From positions 4,649,501 to 4,713,500 of the forward strand of contig OX411552.1 in assembly GCA_948146395.1 (NCBI GenBank): DNA of 64,000 bases, given 5' to 3'. A model generated the notes under the pieces. That model was given only the letters and a program-made list of their open reading frames with translations. It was not told the origin of the DNA and ran no database searches. The DNA is from Fragum whitleyi. Taxonomy: Eukaryota; Mollusca; Bivalvia; Cardiida; Cardiidae. Positions 38,711-50,709 of this stretch are shown here, piece by piece. The position numbers and the translations under genes were made by a program. Numbering within the stretch: the first letter of the stretch is position 1; every line of letters starts with the position of its first letter.

Positions 38711-39200
38711 GCCCTCTTGCCTGAGTCTTCACGGACAAATTAGATTAAGATCATCACTAGCTAATAAAATCGTTTTGAACAATTTGAAAGAAATGTTAAT
38801 AATTTTAAACAATTTCGAAGCCTTTTTGAACAATTTCAAATTCTGTCTTCATGGACCAATCGGACATTTTAAAATCTACACCAGCCATTACACTATAATT
38901 ATCAATGGCTTTTAGTTATTTAAAAGTGTTGGCTATTAATTATAATTGACTATCATTGTGTTGCACACTCTGTAACAGAATAAATGGATCTTTCCAGTTA
39001 TCTATATAGTTGTTATATATTAGGGGATGCATCATTATAAATGTATCATAAAGATAAATATCACCTATAGACAAGATACAATCAAAAAGGTAAAATTTTC
39101 CCACAGTTCCCGTTGTGTTATACCTTGGTGGTTCCGTGAGAATTACATAACAAACAGGTATGCGGAATCACAGGAATTTTATCGGAATCAATTCCCGGTT

Positions 39201-39368
39201 TTGACTCTGTGAGTCTGTCAAATATGGCAGTTTAAATTTCATCTTTCAACGATGACTTGACTCTGTGAGTCTGTCAAATATGGCAGTTTAAATTTCATCT
39301 TTCTACGATGACTTGACTCTGTGAGTCCGTCAAATATGGCAGTTAAAATTTCATCTTTCAACGATGAC
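39201..39368 (+). repeat. Minisatellite, 56-bp unit, 3 copies
   Basis: Units start TTGACTCTGTGAGTC at 39201, 39257 and 39313 and each contain GTCAAATATGGCAGTT. They differ at only a few positions. Confidence 0.93.
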
Positions 39369-39673
39369 TTGACTTGAATTGCATATAAAGTTTTTAACTT
39401 GCAGTAATATTATGCAACCGCAATCATTATATGTTTGAATACTTATTCAATTATATGACATACTGTTCATCTAAGGACATCTAACACATTTTTAAAGGAA
39501 CATAAGGAAAAGAAGAAGAATAATCATGCCTCCTCCATTGAAAACGACATCCTGGTGGTCCATTGTGAAGCAGTAGTTGTGAAGAAATCAATATAAAAAG
39601 TCATTTAGCTGATAGCTGGCCTTATTCCTTTGCCTATGCCATGTACACTGATTGTTAGATCGACAGCCGTGAC

Positions 39674-39810
39674 TAGCCCTGCTGTCAGGATGATATAACG
39701 GTGCAAACAGTTTGCCAATTATACCATGCTTTGCACGTGCACTTGCGTACAAAGCGGGGTATAATTAGCGAACTGTTTGCGTCGCGTTCTCATTCTGAAC
39801 GCAGGGCTGA
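39674..39810. mobile_element. MITE family B, full-length
   Basis: AGCCCTGCTGTCAGGATGAT at the left and CTCATTCTGAACGCAGGGCT at the right. CTTTGCACGTGCACTTGCGT forms the centre. Good reference copy. Confidence 0.88.
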
Positions 39811-39954
39811 TAATTGGTCATTCACTGTATTGATTTTCTGAATCTGGAATATTCAATTTTTCGCGTGACTCGTCACAAATGTACCATCATTACCTATTTG
39901 TCAATTGCAACATACTACATGTATTTTTCCTTTAAATATCAAATTGTACACACT

Positions 39955-40680
39955 ATATTCATTGACCAGAGACCTACTTGTCAAATGGAAACAAACTTAA
40001 TAATTTGGCTTTTAATGTTTTGCCAAACATATTTGTTCATTGACCAGAGGCCTATTCGTCAAAGGGAAAACATAGTTTGTATGTTGATTTTAAAGCTGCT
40101 CCTTCACAGTTCTTCAAGGAAAAAATACAAAACTGGTTCTTAGATTCGGTTATATGAACATTTTCCGATGTTCGCACATGGGTATGGCACTAACAAGAAC
40201 TCATTTAAAAAATGTAGCTTGAATGTTCGAAGCAGCAAGGTAAGTTACGGAACCAGTCTATTTAAACAAGTCTTTAAATTACGTAATTGTTATTTTTCAT
40301 TTATAATGTTTCATTTTTCGCATGTATCGATATGAAGTTTTCCAATTGACAATTTGTTCAACCTTGACATTTGAAAGAGTAGGACAAACAGGCGGAATTG
40401 CACGCGTAAATAGTTTGCTGAAAATTTAAGAAAGGTCTTTAAGGCGTTAGTAGTCGCTTTATGTTTTCAGCATGGAATTCCGCTCAATTCAGTTATATCT
40501 GTCTCTTTTTTTCCCTTGCAATACCAGATCGAATCTTATTATTGTAGAGTTAACTGCACGAGGAAGTCATAATTCTTGACTAATTTTACAAATTTATTAA
40601 AAAAAATCATTTTCCGAATCTGTGAAAGAGTAGCTTTAATATCGATCTGCACATATATGTTCATTGGCCAGAGGCCTAGA
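39955..40680 (+). repeat. Scattered motif TTCATTGACCAGAGGCCTA, three copies
   Basis: Near-identical motifs at about 39957, 40036 and 40660. The first two are ~79 bp apart with similar following sequence (TCGTCAAANGGAAA). Confidence 0.65.
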
Positions 40681-41180
40681 TATTTTAATAAAACATTTGT
40701 GTTTGTTGATACAGATTAAATACTAGCTTTTTCTCTATGTGTTTGTTCAGTTGCTATGTAAGAATATCTAAAATAGACAGAGGCAAGTCAACATGACTCA
40801 CACTTCTACGTACGATACTGGGTCAGACTGTTTGACTGTTCAATCAAGGTAAAGATCTGTCTATCAATAACCTGTTTCTGGAAAAGTAAAACCATCTGTA
40901 CCCAGTGCCAATGATTGATCACTATTACTCGAGCAATTACTAACCTGCCAACATGACTCAATGAGAGATGTGGATGAAGGACAACAAATCAAATCGTTTA
41001 GTTGTTTATATAGACCAGCGGCCCTTGTAAAATACAGAAAATGATATAAAACAGTGTATCAGACTGGTAATATATAGACAACATGCCTATGATTAAGTAC
41101 ATAAACATAGTTACGACTATGGTGAGAGATTCATAGACAACATGAATAAAAATGACATAAAATCTGATTTTCGTCATATA

Positions 41181-41340
41181 GTTAGTAACATCGCGAAATT
41201 GAAACGATTCTTAATCACACGCTCGATGCTCCAATCATTCTTCCCAAACACTCACTCCAATCTCTCTAACACGCCCCGAAAATTTTCAAAAACGCTTCGA
41301 AATCGTTAAAATGATCAAAATATGCAATAGAGTTCCATTA
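41181..41340 (-). mobile_element. MITE family A, left third
   Basis: AGTTAGTAACATCGCGAAAT TGAAACGATTC, then AACACTCACTCCAATC. The element is truncated before the hairpin. Confidence 0.65.
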
Positions 41341-41982
41341 TCTTTTTAACAGGCGATTGTGTTATAATCCGATTAACATCATATCGGTTATTACATAATA
41401 CCATATGTGGCGAATAAAGGATAAAGAAAAAAGAAAAAGAAATCCTTGTGCCTCTCTGTTATCAATTGCTAGACGATCTCTGTAAGGTCAAATTTATTAA
41501 TTAGTCTCCAGTTAACCTAAGATTACCCTCTTGTGTGAGGTCATGATATCTCATGATTCATTTGTAAATATCCACGTTACCTGGCCCTGACCTCAATGCA
41601 CAGACGACCTTCACAGGTGAGCAATTTACGAGGCACTTTACGTTTACGTTACTCTGTAACCGATATATTATGTAGTCAATCTATGAAATACCTGGAAAAT
41701 AGTTTTCCCCAGGTATCTTACAGGTAACTGTGTTGTGGGAAGTATTTTTGCAAAACGCTGGTATTTTTCATCATTTGATGTAATTGACTTAGATGTTAAC
41801 AGGTGTCAGCGCATGTTTTTCGGACTAGTTGTAGACGGTTATAACGTAGAATAAATAGACGTTTAATTGAGTTCCTTTTAATTTTCTCCCCAATTTATTA
41901 ATGCGGAAGAATTCAATTATATAAAAGAAAAGATCGCCCAATGTGATTTTAAGTTGCAAACATGTGCAACAATGTATGTGTG

Positions 41983-42140
41983 GTGTCCGTGGTCTAGAGG
42001 TAGAGCGTCGGCCGCTTGACCCAAGTGTTCTGAGTTCGATTCCCGTGAACGGCTATCGATCTTGGTTCTGGAAGCAGAATCGAGAGGGATTAATCTAAGT
42101 TGTAGGAACTTGTTTCCCAGCGATGTAAGATAAATAGTTT
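41983..42140 (+). mobile_element. SINE group C, tRNA-derived head and body
   Basis: GTCCGTGGTCTAGAGGTAGA GC (A box) and GAGTTCGATTCCCG (B box) at 41985-42045, followed by AATCGAGAGGGATTAATCTA AGTTG. I tried a cloverleaf: the acceptor, anticodon and T stems do not pair, so this is not a functional tRNA. Confidence 0.7.
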
Positions 42141-42439
42141 TAAACCATATGTACATATATAGGGTAGTTGTCAATGAGTTGTAAGCTATTTTATTATTCA
42201 GACATTCATATTACGATTGTGATGCGCGTAAGGGCTAGTTGGTGCACGTCAAAGAAATCTCATTTGAAACATGTATAGAGTATTTCTGAATACAACTTAT
42301 TCCATTCCATATAAGGGATTATTGAACATTATGACAGGTGTTTTTTAGATAATTTAGTTGGCGCACTTTTATGTTATTAACGATTTGGTCTGTGCACCTA
42401 AAGCTTAAACATCATGAAAATTATCCGGACACCCAAAAC

Positions 42440-42625
42440 TCGACTTTAGTTTAAACCAAACCATTTAAATTCGGTTTAGACGAAAGCTTTAGCTCCCAAA
42501 CACTCGGTCTAAGTGTTTTCACGTCTCGAGAGAGAAGCAGTCTACAGCTGGGTGAACCGTGTCTGGTTATTAAGTGTCTTACCAAGGAATCCACTCCGCG
42601 GACGTTGGGGCTCGAATTCAAGTAC
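42440..42625 (-). mobile_element. SINE group A, copy 2 (diverged)
   Basis: TTTTCACGTCTCGAGAGAGA AGCAGT, then TACAGCTGGGTGAACCGTGT and GGCTCGAATTC match the copies at 12.9 and 54.5 kb. Confidence 0.65.
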
Positions 42626-42627
42626 GG

Positions 42628-42935
42628 TAAAACCTATTTTGAGCGATTACAACGGGTCACCAAAAAGCGGTCGTTAAATAAAATGGTTGTTTAATACACG
42701 TTTTGTTTACAAACAAGAACTTTTTTATTGAATATGCAAAATATTGCGAAATTCTCAATAATCATCTGTTGCTAAAGATAGATAGAATCGTCTCATATAG
42801 AATTAATTTTAAATAATTTAAGACCAACAATGACTACCTCTAAAACATTTTGATTTAAAGAGGGGAATTTTGAAATCGGTCGCTTAATAAAAATTATCGC
42901 TTAGTAGTCGCTCAAACAGGATTGACTGTGTAAAG
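42628..42935. mobile_element. MITE family E (~310 bp)
   Basis: Left AAACCTATTTTGAGCGATTA CAACGGGTCACC. Right end TCGCTCAAACAGGATTGACT GTG. The middle CGAAATTCTCAATAATC and GATAGAATCGTCTCA are shared with the 52-kb copy. Confidence 0.75.
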
Positions 42936-43507
42936 TCACCAATCCAGTTTTACTCGACTTTATAATAAGTCATAAATGTAACATAAGTTGTAGTTTTCAA
43001 AGAGGGTCGTTAAGTTGTAGGTACTCGAACAAATTGAGGTCGCCGGTACGATTATTATACGGTTTTACATGTCCTGTTGGGTGCTGCTAAAAGAACAAAA
43101 GTGAAACATGTTTTACAACATTTCAGAACGAACGGAGACAGTACCAACGAAGGGATTGCAAAATCGCCCTACGAATACCGTTCTATGGCGGTGGTGCATC
43201 TTGCTATTTTTTTTTTTTTTACTATTATCAATGTGTTATTATCCTACGCTCTGCGTATCTAAACGGTCTTCATAGATACCAATGTCACCAGTTGACCATA
43301 GTATTGCTACCGGATGCCACGAAGGCCTATATATTTGTTAAAGGCGATGTAATTTGTCCTTTGGTGTCCTAGTCTGATTTTAGTGTCCCTTGGTCGGTAT
43401 TTTCTAAATATGTATTATTTTGTCAAATTAAATTTGCAGTTAATTTAGAAAATTGAACAGAACTGCAGTCTGAATAATTAAGACTGTATAACAAAACATA
43501 AACAATT

Positions 43508-43682
43508 TAGTCAAACCTGTCTTAACCGCAACCTGTATTCAGCAAGTAACCTGTATTAAACAAGCGACTACCAGGTTCCCAAATATACAAAGTGCAAATT
43601 ACCTGTATCAAGCAAGTACCTATCTTAAGCAAGAACTTTTTGAATGTCCCATAGGTGCTTCCTTAATACGGGTGTGACTGTA
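43508..43682. mobile_element. Short MITE with family-E-like ends (~175 bp)
   Basis: AGTCAAACCTGTCTTAACCG mirrors a right end whose reverse complement is AGTCACACCCGTATTAAGGA. Several ACCTGTATTAAGCAAG-type motifs repeat inside. Confidence 0.7.
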
Positions 43683-43875
43683 GTGGCGAATCCTTATAAT
43701 TGATTCGGCATTGTTAAACATTCCTTTTCATCTGTTTATCATACTCATAATACTAGAACAGAGAAAATGATATAGAGGATAATTTTTTTTCAGTGAAAGA
43801 TCGATTTATCTCATTGAGTGAAAAACAAAAGCTATACTTTAACAAACTGAAATACCAATCGATCTTACTCGAAAA

Positions 43876-43965
43876 GCAATTATTATTATTATTTTTATTA
43901 TAATTATTTTCATTATTAATAATAATAATATTATTATTATTATTAATATTATTATTATTATTCTG
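43876..43965 (+). repeat. (ATT)n microsatellite, partly palindromic
   Basis: TTATTATTATT and AATAATAATAAT meet near 43920. It is flanked on both sides by GAAATACCAATCGATCTTAC TCGAAAA (43850 and 43975), a direct repeat of ~27 bp. Confidence 0.9.
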
Positions 43966-45289
43966 TTCAAAAAATGAAATACCAATCGATCTTACTCGAA
44001 AAAGAAACGATAAATGTATTTCTTTAATGCAAAACTTAGACAAAAAGTGAAAATTATTAGACAAATTTCTGAAAGCGCGCCATGTAGCACGTGAGTGCTA
44101 TGCAGCGTTCATGATGACGTCACTTTTTGAGCTCTGCTTAGATATTACCAGATGGAGTGAAATGATCGAAAGCGGAGTAAATATTTTTGATTATTTCATT
44201 GGTAGGGCGGGGAGATTATAAAATGATAGTATACCACTATTACTCGATAAAATTCCGAGACGCATTCAAGAAAATATTCTAAAGTGAGTGGACATTATTT
44301 ATTCATCTTTCTGTTTATTTTTTTAAAGTACATTCTCTGAACTGTTTTTTTTTTTTACTAAATGGATAAGCAAAGCCAAATATAGACTTGCTTTCAAAGT
44401 AGTTTCAGTAAAAACCTGTCTAAAATTTATAGATTTTGCATTTTCTTTGACAAATTTATTAGAAAAAATATTCATCTTTTTAGCGATATGAATATTCAAA
44501 CAAAATGCAAATAATGATAATCATTTACTTTAACTCTTAGAATTATATAATTGTAATAATAGGACATGAAATCAAACATTTTTGTTTTTAAAACAGTGCA
44601 AACATTGCCCATTGCCATAAAAACAAATATAACATAGATGCACACATGCACAAATCAACTAAGTTTATGTAACAGGAGAAAGATTTCATTTAATGATTGA
44701 CAAATTCATTAATTAACGATGTGTGAATAAAGCATGAAACTGCTTTATTCATTCAAATTCGTTTACAGTATTTTGTAACAAATACGTTTTCGTATGAATT
44801 CGACTTAACCTAAAATCCCATCCCCTTCACTACCTTCCTTCAAGAAGAAGGAAGTTACTGTATTGAGACGTGAAATCTGGGGTAAAAAACTCTCCCAGCA
44901 TCTGGAAGTACTCTGTGTGAAGAAAACGCTTGAGATGCTCTTCATAATTATCAAGAGGCTAGGGTTTTTTTCATGAGCAGAATGATTTTTGCTGTCTCTG
45001 CAACTTTTGGCAGCAACTCCGGATCGTGATCTAACCTGGGAAAGGTAGTCGGAAATCCCTTTATTCATGAAAACCTTTCAGGAACTCGGCTTTCTATTTT
45101 GGATTTCTAGGGAACCCGAAGTATATTTTGTCGAATAAATCATCTATTTCCAAATTATCTTTTTTATGATTTATTTGTATTAGTTACGTGAAAACATGTC
45201 CTTGTAAAACGGTGTTTGATAAAAATATGCAAATTATTAATATTGTGCCTTTATTCTAAGCATTAAAGAAAATTCAATGTACATGATAA
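43966..45289. other. Intergenic, with a slightly GC-richer stretch at 44805-45068
   Basis: An 87-codon minus-strand frame at 44805-45068 and fragments in other frames look vaguely protein-like, for example DHDPELLPKVAET in a shifted frame. This may be a degraded coding relic, unidentified. Confidence 0.35.
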
Positions 45290-45852
45290 GATTAAAAGGT
45301 GGAACTATGCTCCTGTTCACAAGATATAGAATCCCCTTTGAAAGTATCAACCAAATCAATCCTTAAATGTTTACTTTCATCTCAAATGTACAATGTGTAT
45401 TATAAGACAATTAACAATAAGGCAACTTTTCCCATGAAGGAACTGAAATTCTCGAAACCGGCTTCGATCAATAGTGGAGGAGTTGCGTTTGCAATAATTA
45501 TAACATGAAGACCTTTATTTCCATGATAAGGCTGAAATTCCCAAAACCACGACAATGTGCACTGGGTCAAGTGACTAGGAACATATTATAAAAGTTGTTT
45601 CAAAATCAATACAAAAATGGAGGAGGAGTTAGTCCAGTCAAATTATGGTAGGACCCTAAACAAATTGCAACAAAAACAATTTTGTATTTTTTGACATCCA
45701 TAGACATACCCATTTAACATATATAAAGTAGGACAAAATCGGAAGATACGTATTTTAATTTTTCGCGATTTTTATCATAGATTTTTCCCAACTAAACCTG
45801 TAAAGACTTTTTGACAGAAAACATGATTAGATCTAAAGTAGAAGTTGTCGGT

Positions 45853-45897
45853 ATACCAAAATCCAAGTAGTGGGTTGTAATAAGTTATTCGCTAATT
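45853..45897 (+). repeat. 45-bp direct repeat, copy 1
   Basis: ATACCAAAATCCAAGTAGTG GGTTGTAATAAGTTATTCGC TAATT is identical to 46125-46169. Both are inside the 3.25-kb TIR element. Confidence 0.88.
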
Positions 45898-46124
45898 AAA
45901 CATAGGATATTCTTCGTTATTTGGTCGGTTTTAGAGATAATTTGTAAAACATCTTACCCCCACCCACTCACTTTAACATTGCAAAGTAGTAGAAAATGGT
46001 CTCTGTGGCAAAAAAGGACATTGGCTTCATGAAATAGCGCGGGATCATTTTTAACAGTCCAATGTCTTTTCAATGTCCAAGTCAAAGTCGATTTGAACCT
46101 TTTACCCCCCCCCCCCCCCCCGAG

Positions 46125-46169
46125 GTATACCAAAATCCAAGTAGTGGGTTGTAATAAGTTATTCGCTAA
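46125..46169 (+). repeat. 45-bp direct repeat, copy 2
   Basis: Identical to 45853-45897. It lies a few bases after a 17-C run (46105-46121), and TTCGCTAA is itself doubled at its end. Confidence 0.88.
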
Positions 46170-49100
46170 TTCGCTAATTAAAACAAATTTTAGGTGATCA
46201 AGGGTAACTAAGAATAGTTGTACATGTACATATATTCATCAGTGTTATTTAGCACATAATAAAAAAATCTTTTTTAAAATTTAGATTTGATTTTATCTAA
46301 ACCATTAGATATGGTCTTGGGTTGACATGTTCTTTAGAACTGATATAAAGAAATGACAAGAAGGACGTATTTCATGGGTTGTCCTTCTGTTGTACATAGA
46401 GTTTAATTGCATTTTGAAAATAAATCAATTCTGTCTAAGAAAAAGTTTACATAGCCCGTTCGCTTATTTGTATCTTACCAAGAGCCATGGATTTGTCTTA
46501 TTGGCTCATCCTATTTCATATTAGGCGTTAAGAAAGGTTAAAATCAATGACTTAGGAAACAGGTTTTGTTTGTTATTTGGCAGATTTCTCTAAACATAAT
46601 GTGTTAAATTGAAGAATGGCATAGGAATGAATTGGAAAGTGCTCTGATTGCAAATTCATTGGATGTTTTGATTTTTATTTAAAGCAAGACTCAATAAACT
46701 AATTTTGATGTGGATAAGTATTCGTCATTGATTTAAACACTTACACGAAGAGATCATGCTTTACTAGTAGTAAAAATTTGAAATGATTCAAAACCTTGTG
46801 AGAATGTAATGCCAACATTTCGTTTTAAAATGAATGAAGAACAAATGATCAGCTTCAAAATTTTTCACCCAGTGAATGTTCACAAACAATCTGTTTATCG
46901 AAATTATTAAAATGACAGACTATGTGAGGCAGAAATATTAATTTGGGATGAAGTTGTCCAACGAATCTCTCCTAGAACACCATGCAGATCGATTACAAAC
47001 GCTCCCTATATCGTGAGGCATAAGATATGAAATGGTTGAAAAACGTTTTGATTTACAAAAGAGTTCAGTAAACCCCAATCTTAGTTTTAAATTAGTTGAC
47101 TTGAACATCAGCTTATAAATTAAACATGTTAAACATGAATCAAGAAATAATTCAATAGGTTTGTGAATTTGACCCCCTAGCAAATTTGTGTAGTATATTC
47201 CCACGAGATGAAAAGGAGATTTTTTTTAAAATTTTGAAAAATATCAAGGACCATAACCTTAGCAATTCTCGATTATATACCAGTTTTGTTTATAAAGTTA
47301 TATCAATTTCATATTATGTTCTTGAAATACCTAATGGATTGATAATTGTAGACTGATGTAGAAAAAGCAGCTGTAGACTAGGAAAAGGATATAATGGGGG
47401 AACTGGTGTGAGAATACCAGGAATCCATAAAGTACTGCTGCCGCCGCGATATAAATGAAAGATTGTTGAAAACGGCATACCCCCCCCCCTTCAAACAAAC
47501 GAAACTTGAAATAACTTGTCCTGGTGTGAATAATGTGAATTAGGAATTGTATGAAACCATTTCCAATTTCTACCATATTATTCTTTGATTTTGATTAATT
47601 TAAGAAAAAAAGAAGGATAATTATGAAATTTTTAAAATTTTAACCAAAAATCATTTTAATTAGAGAACCTGGAGATCAATTTGGGTTAATCGTTATTAGA
47701 ATGCCATCCAAGACACATAATTTAGTACTTTTTTTAAGCTTTAATGGGTTAAAGTTAAACTTAAGACACATTGATACAAAGATTAGACAAGTTTGTACAG
47801 CCGAAAACTTTTTATTTGTAATGTATCTGAAATTACAACAAAATTTCTATAAAATTTGATCTTAATGCAGCTGTGGTTAAGGTTATCAAATGATCACGGT
47901 TTCAGTGTCGTAACTTACTTTTGCCAAGCCTCTTTTAAAGTTTTAGGAAAGATAATTTCAGAATTTTATAAGTTTCTATGTGTCATTGTTATACTGAATT
48001 AAAAAAAGAAATGTAGAACTAGATAAGTGGCATATATATACCTTCATTTTGAATTGTTTGGAATTGAAGTTTCAGAAAATTATTCTTAGACAGACAGATC
48101 ACAGGCATTTCAGTTTTCCAGTTTTCGTCTAAAACACAAATGTGCATTATTATATAAGACAAGGTGTCAAACTAGTCCTGTACCTCATCAACTCTTACCA
48201 TTTCCAGCATATTTTACACGATCTGGTAACAATGAGAAGGAAAATTATCAAGAAAAAATAAGCTGATAACAATGTTGTCAAAATATGATTAGACTTAAGA
48301 AGTAACAAAATTTAAATTAAGTGACTAATGGGAGAGTTTACATGAGCAAATGTTGGATACATGGTCTTTTGTCATGAAATAATTGCCTGTGGGATAGACA
48401 GACATACAAATAGATCAATCCACTAAAACGATATTGTTTTGAATTTGTTGATAAGGGAACTATTTGAAAATGTTTCAATACCAGAAGCTATTTCTCTATC
48501 CATTCTAATGTTAAATCAAGTGGGTGGGGTTAGATTAATTTGAATTTATCTTTTTATGTTTAAAATGTCATGCATTTTACTCAAACCATTAACAAAAGCT
48601 GTGGTTTAATTTTAGAGGTAATTCAAATGATATTTGATTAGTTTGACTTGCAAAAATCAGTTTTATTCCAGGTATATCACACAATATTCTAATTAAATTG
48701 GTTGTATTACGGGCATTACTAGTGGGTGTCAAAATGTATGGAAAAATCAAAATATGTATCTTCCGATTTGTCCTACTTTCAGTATGTCATCTAGGGAGGG
48801 AAAGCTACTCTAAAAAGCCAAGAACGCTTTTCTTGCAATTTGTTTTGGGTTGAGGCCATATTTCGCTATTTTGAGTGGACTAAGTTGTGTTCACAAGATT
48901 TATTACATGAAGGCCCCCTTTTTTGCGGTTGAAATTCCGAAACCACGACAAAATGCGCCAGGTCAAGTGACTAGGAACACGTTATAAAAAAATCATCAAA
49001 ATCAGTTCATAAATGGAAGAGGATTGTGTGCACAAGCATTTTAACAATGAGTTGCCCTTTTCTATGACGCGGCGGCTGAAATTCACCAAACCGCAACAAT

Positions 49101-49576
49101 ATGCGCAAGGTAAGTATCTAGTATTATTCTGTGAAAGTTTCATCCAAATCGGTCAATAAATGGAAGTGGAGTTGCGTTCACAAGATTTATTACACGAAGG
49201 CCTATTTTATTCATGACGCAGCTGAAATTAACCAAAACCAGCACAATATGCGCCAAACCAAGTGACAGGGATCATCTTGTGAAAGTTTCATCCAAATCAG
49301 TCCAAAAATGAAGGAGATCTTTTAACAAGAAGGACCTTTTTTCCATGACGTGTCTGAATTTTACCAAACCGCAACAATGTGCACTGGGCCAAGTGACTAG
49401 GAACATTTTGTGAAAGTTTCATCCAAAAACGTCCCTAAATGAGAAGTTCCGTTCACAAGATTGTTACGGACAGGCGGACGGACGGACGTACGTTTGCACG
49501 TTCTGTCATCAGGTTGGACATACAGACGGAGACGATGATACCAATATAAGGCCACCTTCGGCGGCGTATGATTATA

Positions 49577-49764
49577 AATGAGCCAGTGCGTGAAATATCC
49601 ACACAGGCTGACCAACTACTTTTTGCACTATGGAGATAAATGAGATCTTAACCCCTCTTTAGGCGGTCATAGGATATTCTAATTCCATTTTGTGGCTATT
49701 CATATTGCTCACTATCCCGAGAATATGCACACTGTTGGAATATCACGCACATATTATTTAGACT
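49577..49764. mobile_element. MITE family C, diverged
   Basis: AATGAGCCAGTGCGTGAAAT ATCC at the left and ACACTGTTGGAATATCACGC AC at the right are the family ends. The interior is mostly unlike other copies. Confidence 0.6.
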
Positions 49765-49798
49765 AAAAGCATAAAGTCTGAATAAAAACATAATAAAG

Positions 49799-49885
49799 CC
49801 AGCCCTGCGCTCAGGATGATCAAATAATGCGATCGGTTTGAAAATTATTCTTCGCTTTGAACGCAAATGCACGGGCAAAGTGGGC
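49799..49885. mobile_element. MITE family B, right arm lost
   Basis: AGCCCTGCGCTCAGGATGAT then GCTTTGAACGCAAATGCACG. The copy ends shortly after the centre. Confidence 0.65.
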
Positions 49886-49942
49886 TTGTCGTATTGTGAG
49901 GGAACTTAAAAATTTTGTCGGTCATTTTCCTACTACCTTGAA

Positions 49943-50067
49943 GACTGTCCAGCGTTCAGGGTGACAAAACAGTGCAAAAAGTTTTCCAGTTTTTGCACTT
50001 TGCGTGCAAAGCGGGGAAAGACTGGAACTCTCTTTGCACTGTTTTGCCGTCCTGAACACAGGGCTTT
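49943..50067. mobile_element. MITE family B, full-length
   Basis: CAGCGTTCAGGGTGACAAAA and GTTTTGCCGTCCTGAACACA GGGCT. The centre is TTTGCGTGCAAAGCGGGG. Confidence 0.82.
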
Positions 50068-50274
50068 ATTTGGTGCTTTATTTTATTGAAGAAAAATACA
50101 TAAAGTTTTACAACGCATGTTCCGTTGGGGGTAACGAACTCGATTGCGTTTAAAAAGATGAATGAAATTTTTGAGCCAGTAAACAAAGATGTTCTGCATT
50201 TCCAAGTTTGCGGCATGTGCATTTTTTTAAATGCTGAACTAATACGTTGTCGAAAGTCTTCACATACGGGCAAC

Positions 50275-50709
50275 TACAGTAAGTATCATCGCGAAATTGG
50301 CGTTCAACTCGATCAACACCATTGAAAAATTCTCGCTTAGCGCTCCAAAAACTCACTCACAAACGCTCCAAAATGTTCAAACTACCTAGAAATCGTTTAC
50401 AACGAGCGACATTTTAATCAAATCAATCGAATCTTTCCCTAATTTTATTGTCTTGTGTGGGTTTTGAAGTGTCTATTGGACAATGAAGGCACTCAAACAA
50501 GAAAAAATTCGTAGATCTTAATAAAGAGGTGGGGTGGGGTGGGGTGGGGGGGTTAAAATATCGCAATTTTCGTCCAATGGGATGAAATTAGCGACATTGA
50601 ATTATTCCCCGAGAAAAGCATTCAAAACCCACTTCTGCGACCCATTCCATTTCAATCGGAAATCAATCCGAAATCACTCACTTTATAAATTTCACTATTC
50701 TATTAATTT
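50275..50709 (-). mobile_element. MITE family A, diverged full-length
   Basis: Begins ACAGTAAGTATCATCGCGAA. The hairpin is degraded (ATATCGCAATTTTCGTCCAA .. ATGAAATTAGCGAC). A GGGGT microsatellite (50527-50553) has grown at the GGGAGGTAATCC arm. The right end is TATAAATTTCACTATTCTAT. Confidence 0.75.

Larger units (their letters stand above)
45630..48882. mobile_element. 3,253-bp TIR element nested in the tandem array
   Basis: The left end TAGTCCAGTCAAA and the right end (reverse complement TAGTCCACTCAAA) lie between AGT copies at 45627-45629 and 48883-48885. Compared with intact units (GGAGTTGCGTTCAC), this is a clean 3-bp target duplication. The inverted termini extend ~140 bp with gaps, including CAAATTGCAA and GTAGGACAAAATCGGAAGAT (left, 45730) facing ATCTTCCGATTTGTCCTAC (right, 48761-48779). 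The interior is AT-rich. Its longest frames (81-88 codons) resemble nothing I know, so it is probably non-autonomous or decayed. Confidence 0.8.
45290..49570 (+). mobile_element. Tandem-repeat-cored element, ~140-bp unit, split by a TIR element
   Basis: Units carry GTTCACAAGATTTATTACA, AAATTCACCAAACCGCAAC, GGTCAAGTGACTAGGAACA and GTGAAAGTTTCATCCAAATC. Copies lie at ~45300-45626 and 48886-49450. The right edge has GGACAGGCGGACGGACGGAC and then CCACCTTCGGCGGCGTATG. Confidence 0.8.

Noticed and set aside
41983..42054. Possible functional tRNA gene
   Set aside because: A and B boxes are present, but the acceptor, anticodon and T stems do not pair; a SINE-type body follows, so it is a tRNA-derived SINE head.
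44805..45068. 87-codon minus-strand frame
   Set aside because: No family motif, and protein-like fragments are scattered across frames; at best a relic, so not called as a gene.
45630..48882. LTR retrotransposon interpretation
   Set aside because: The ends are inverted, not direct, and there are no retroviral-type protein motifs.
50150..50356. Overlapping frames of 66-105 codons on both strands near 50.1 kb
   Set aside because: They run into MITE A and B sequence and have no protein motif.
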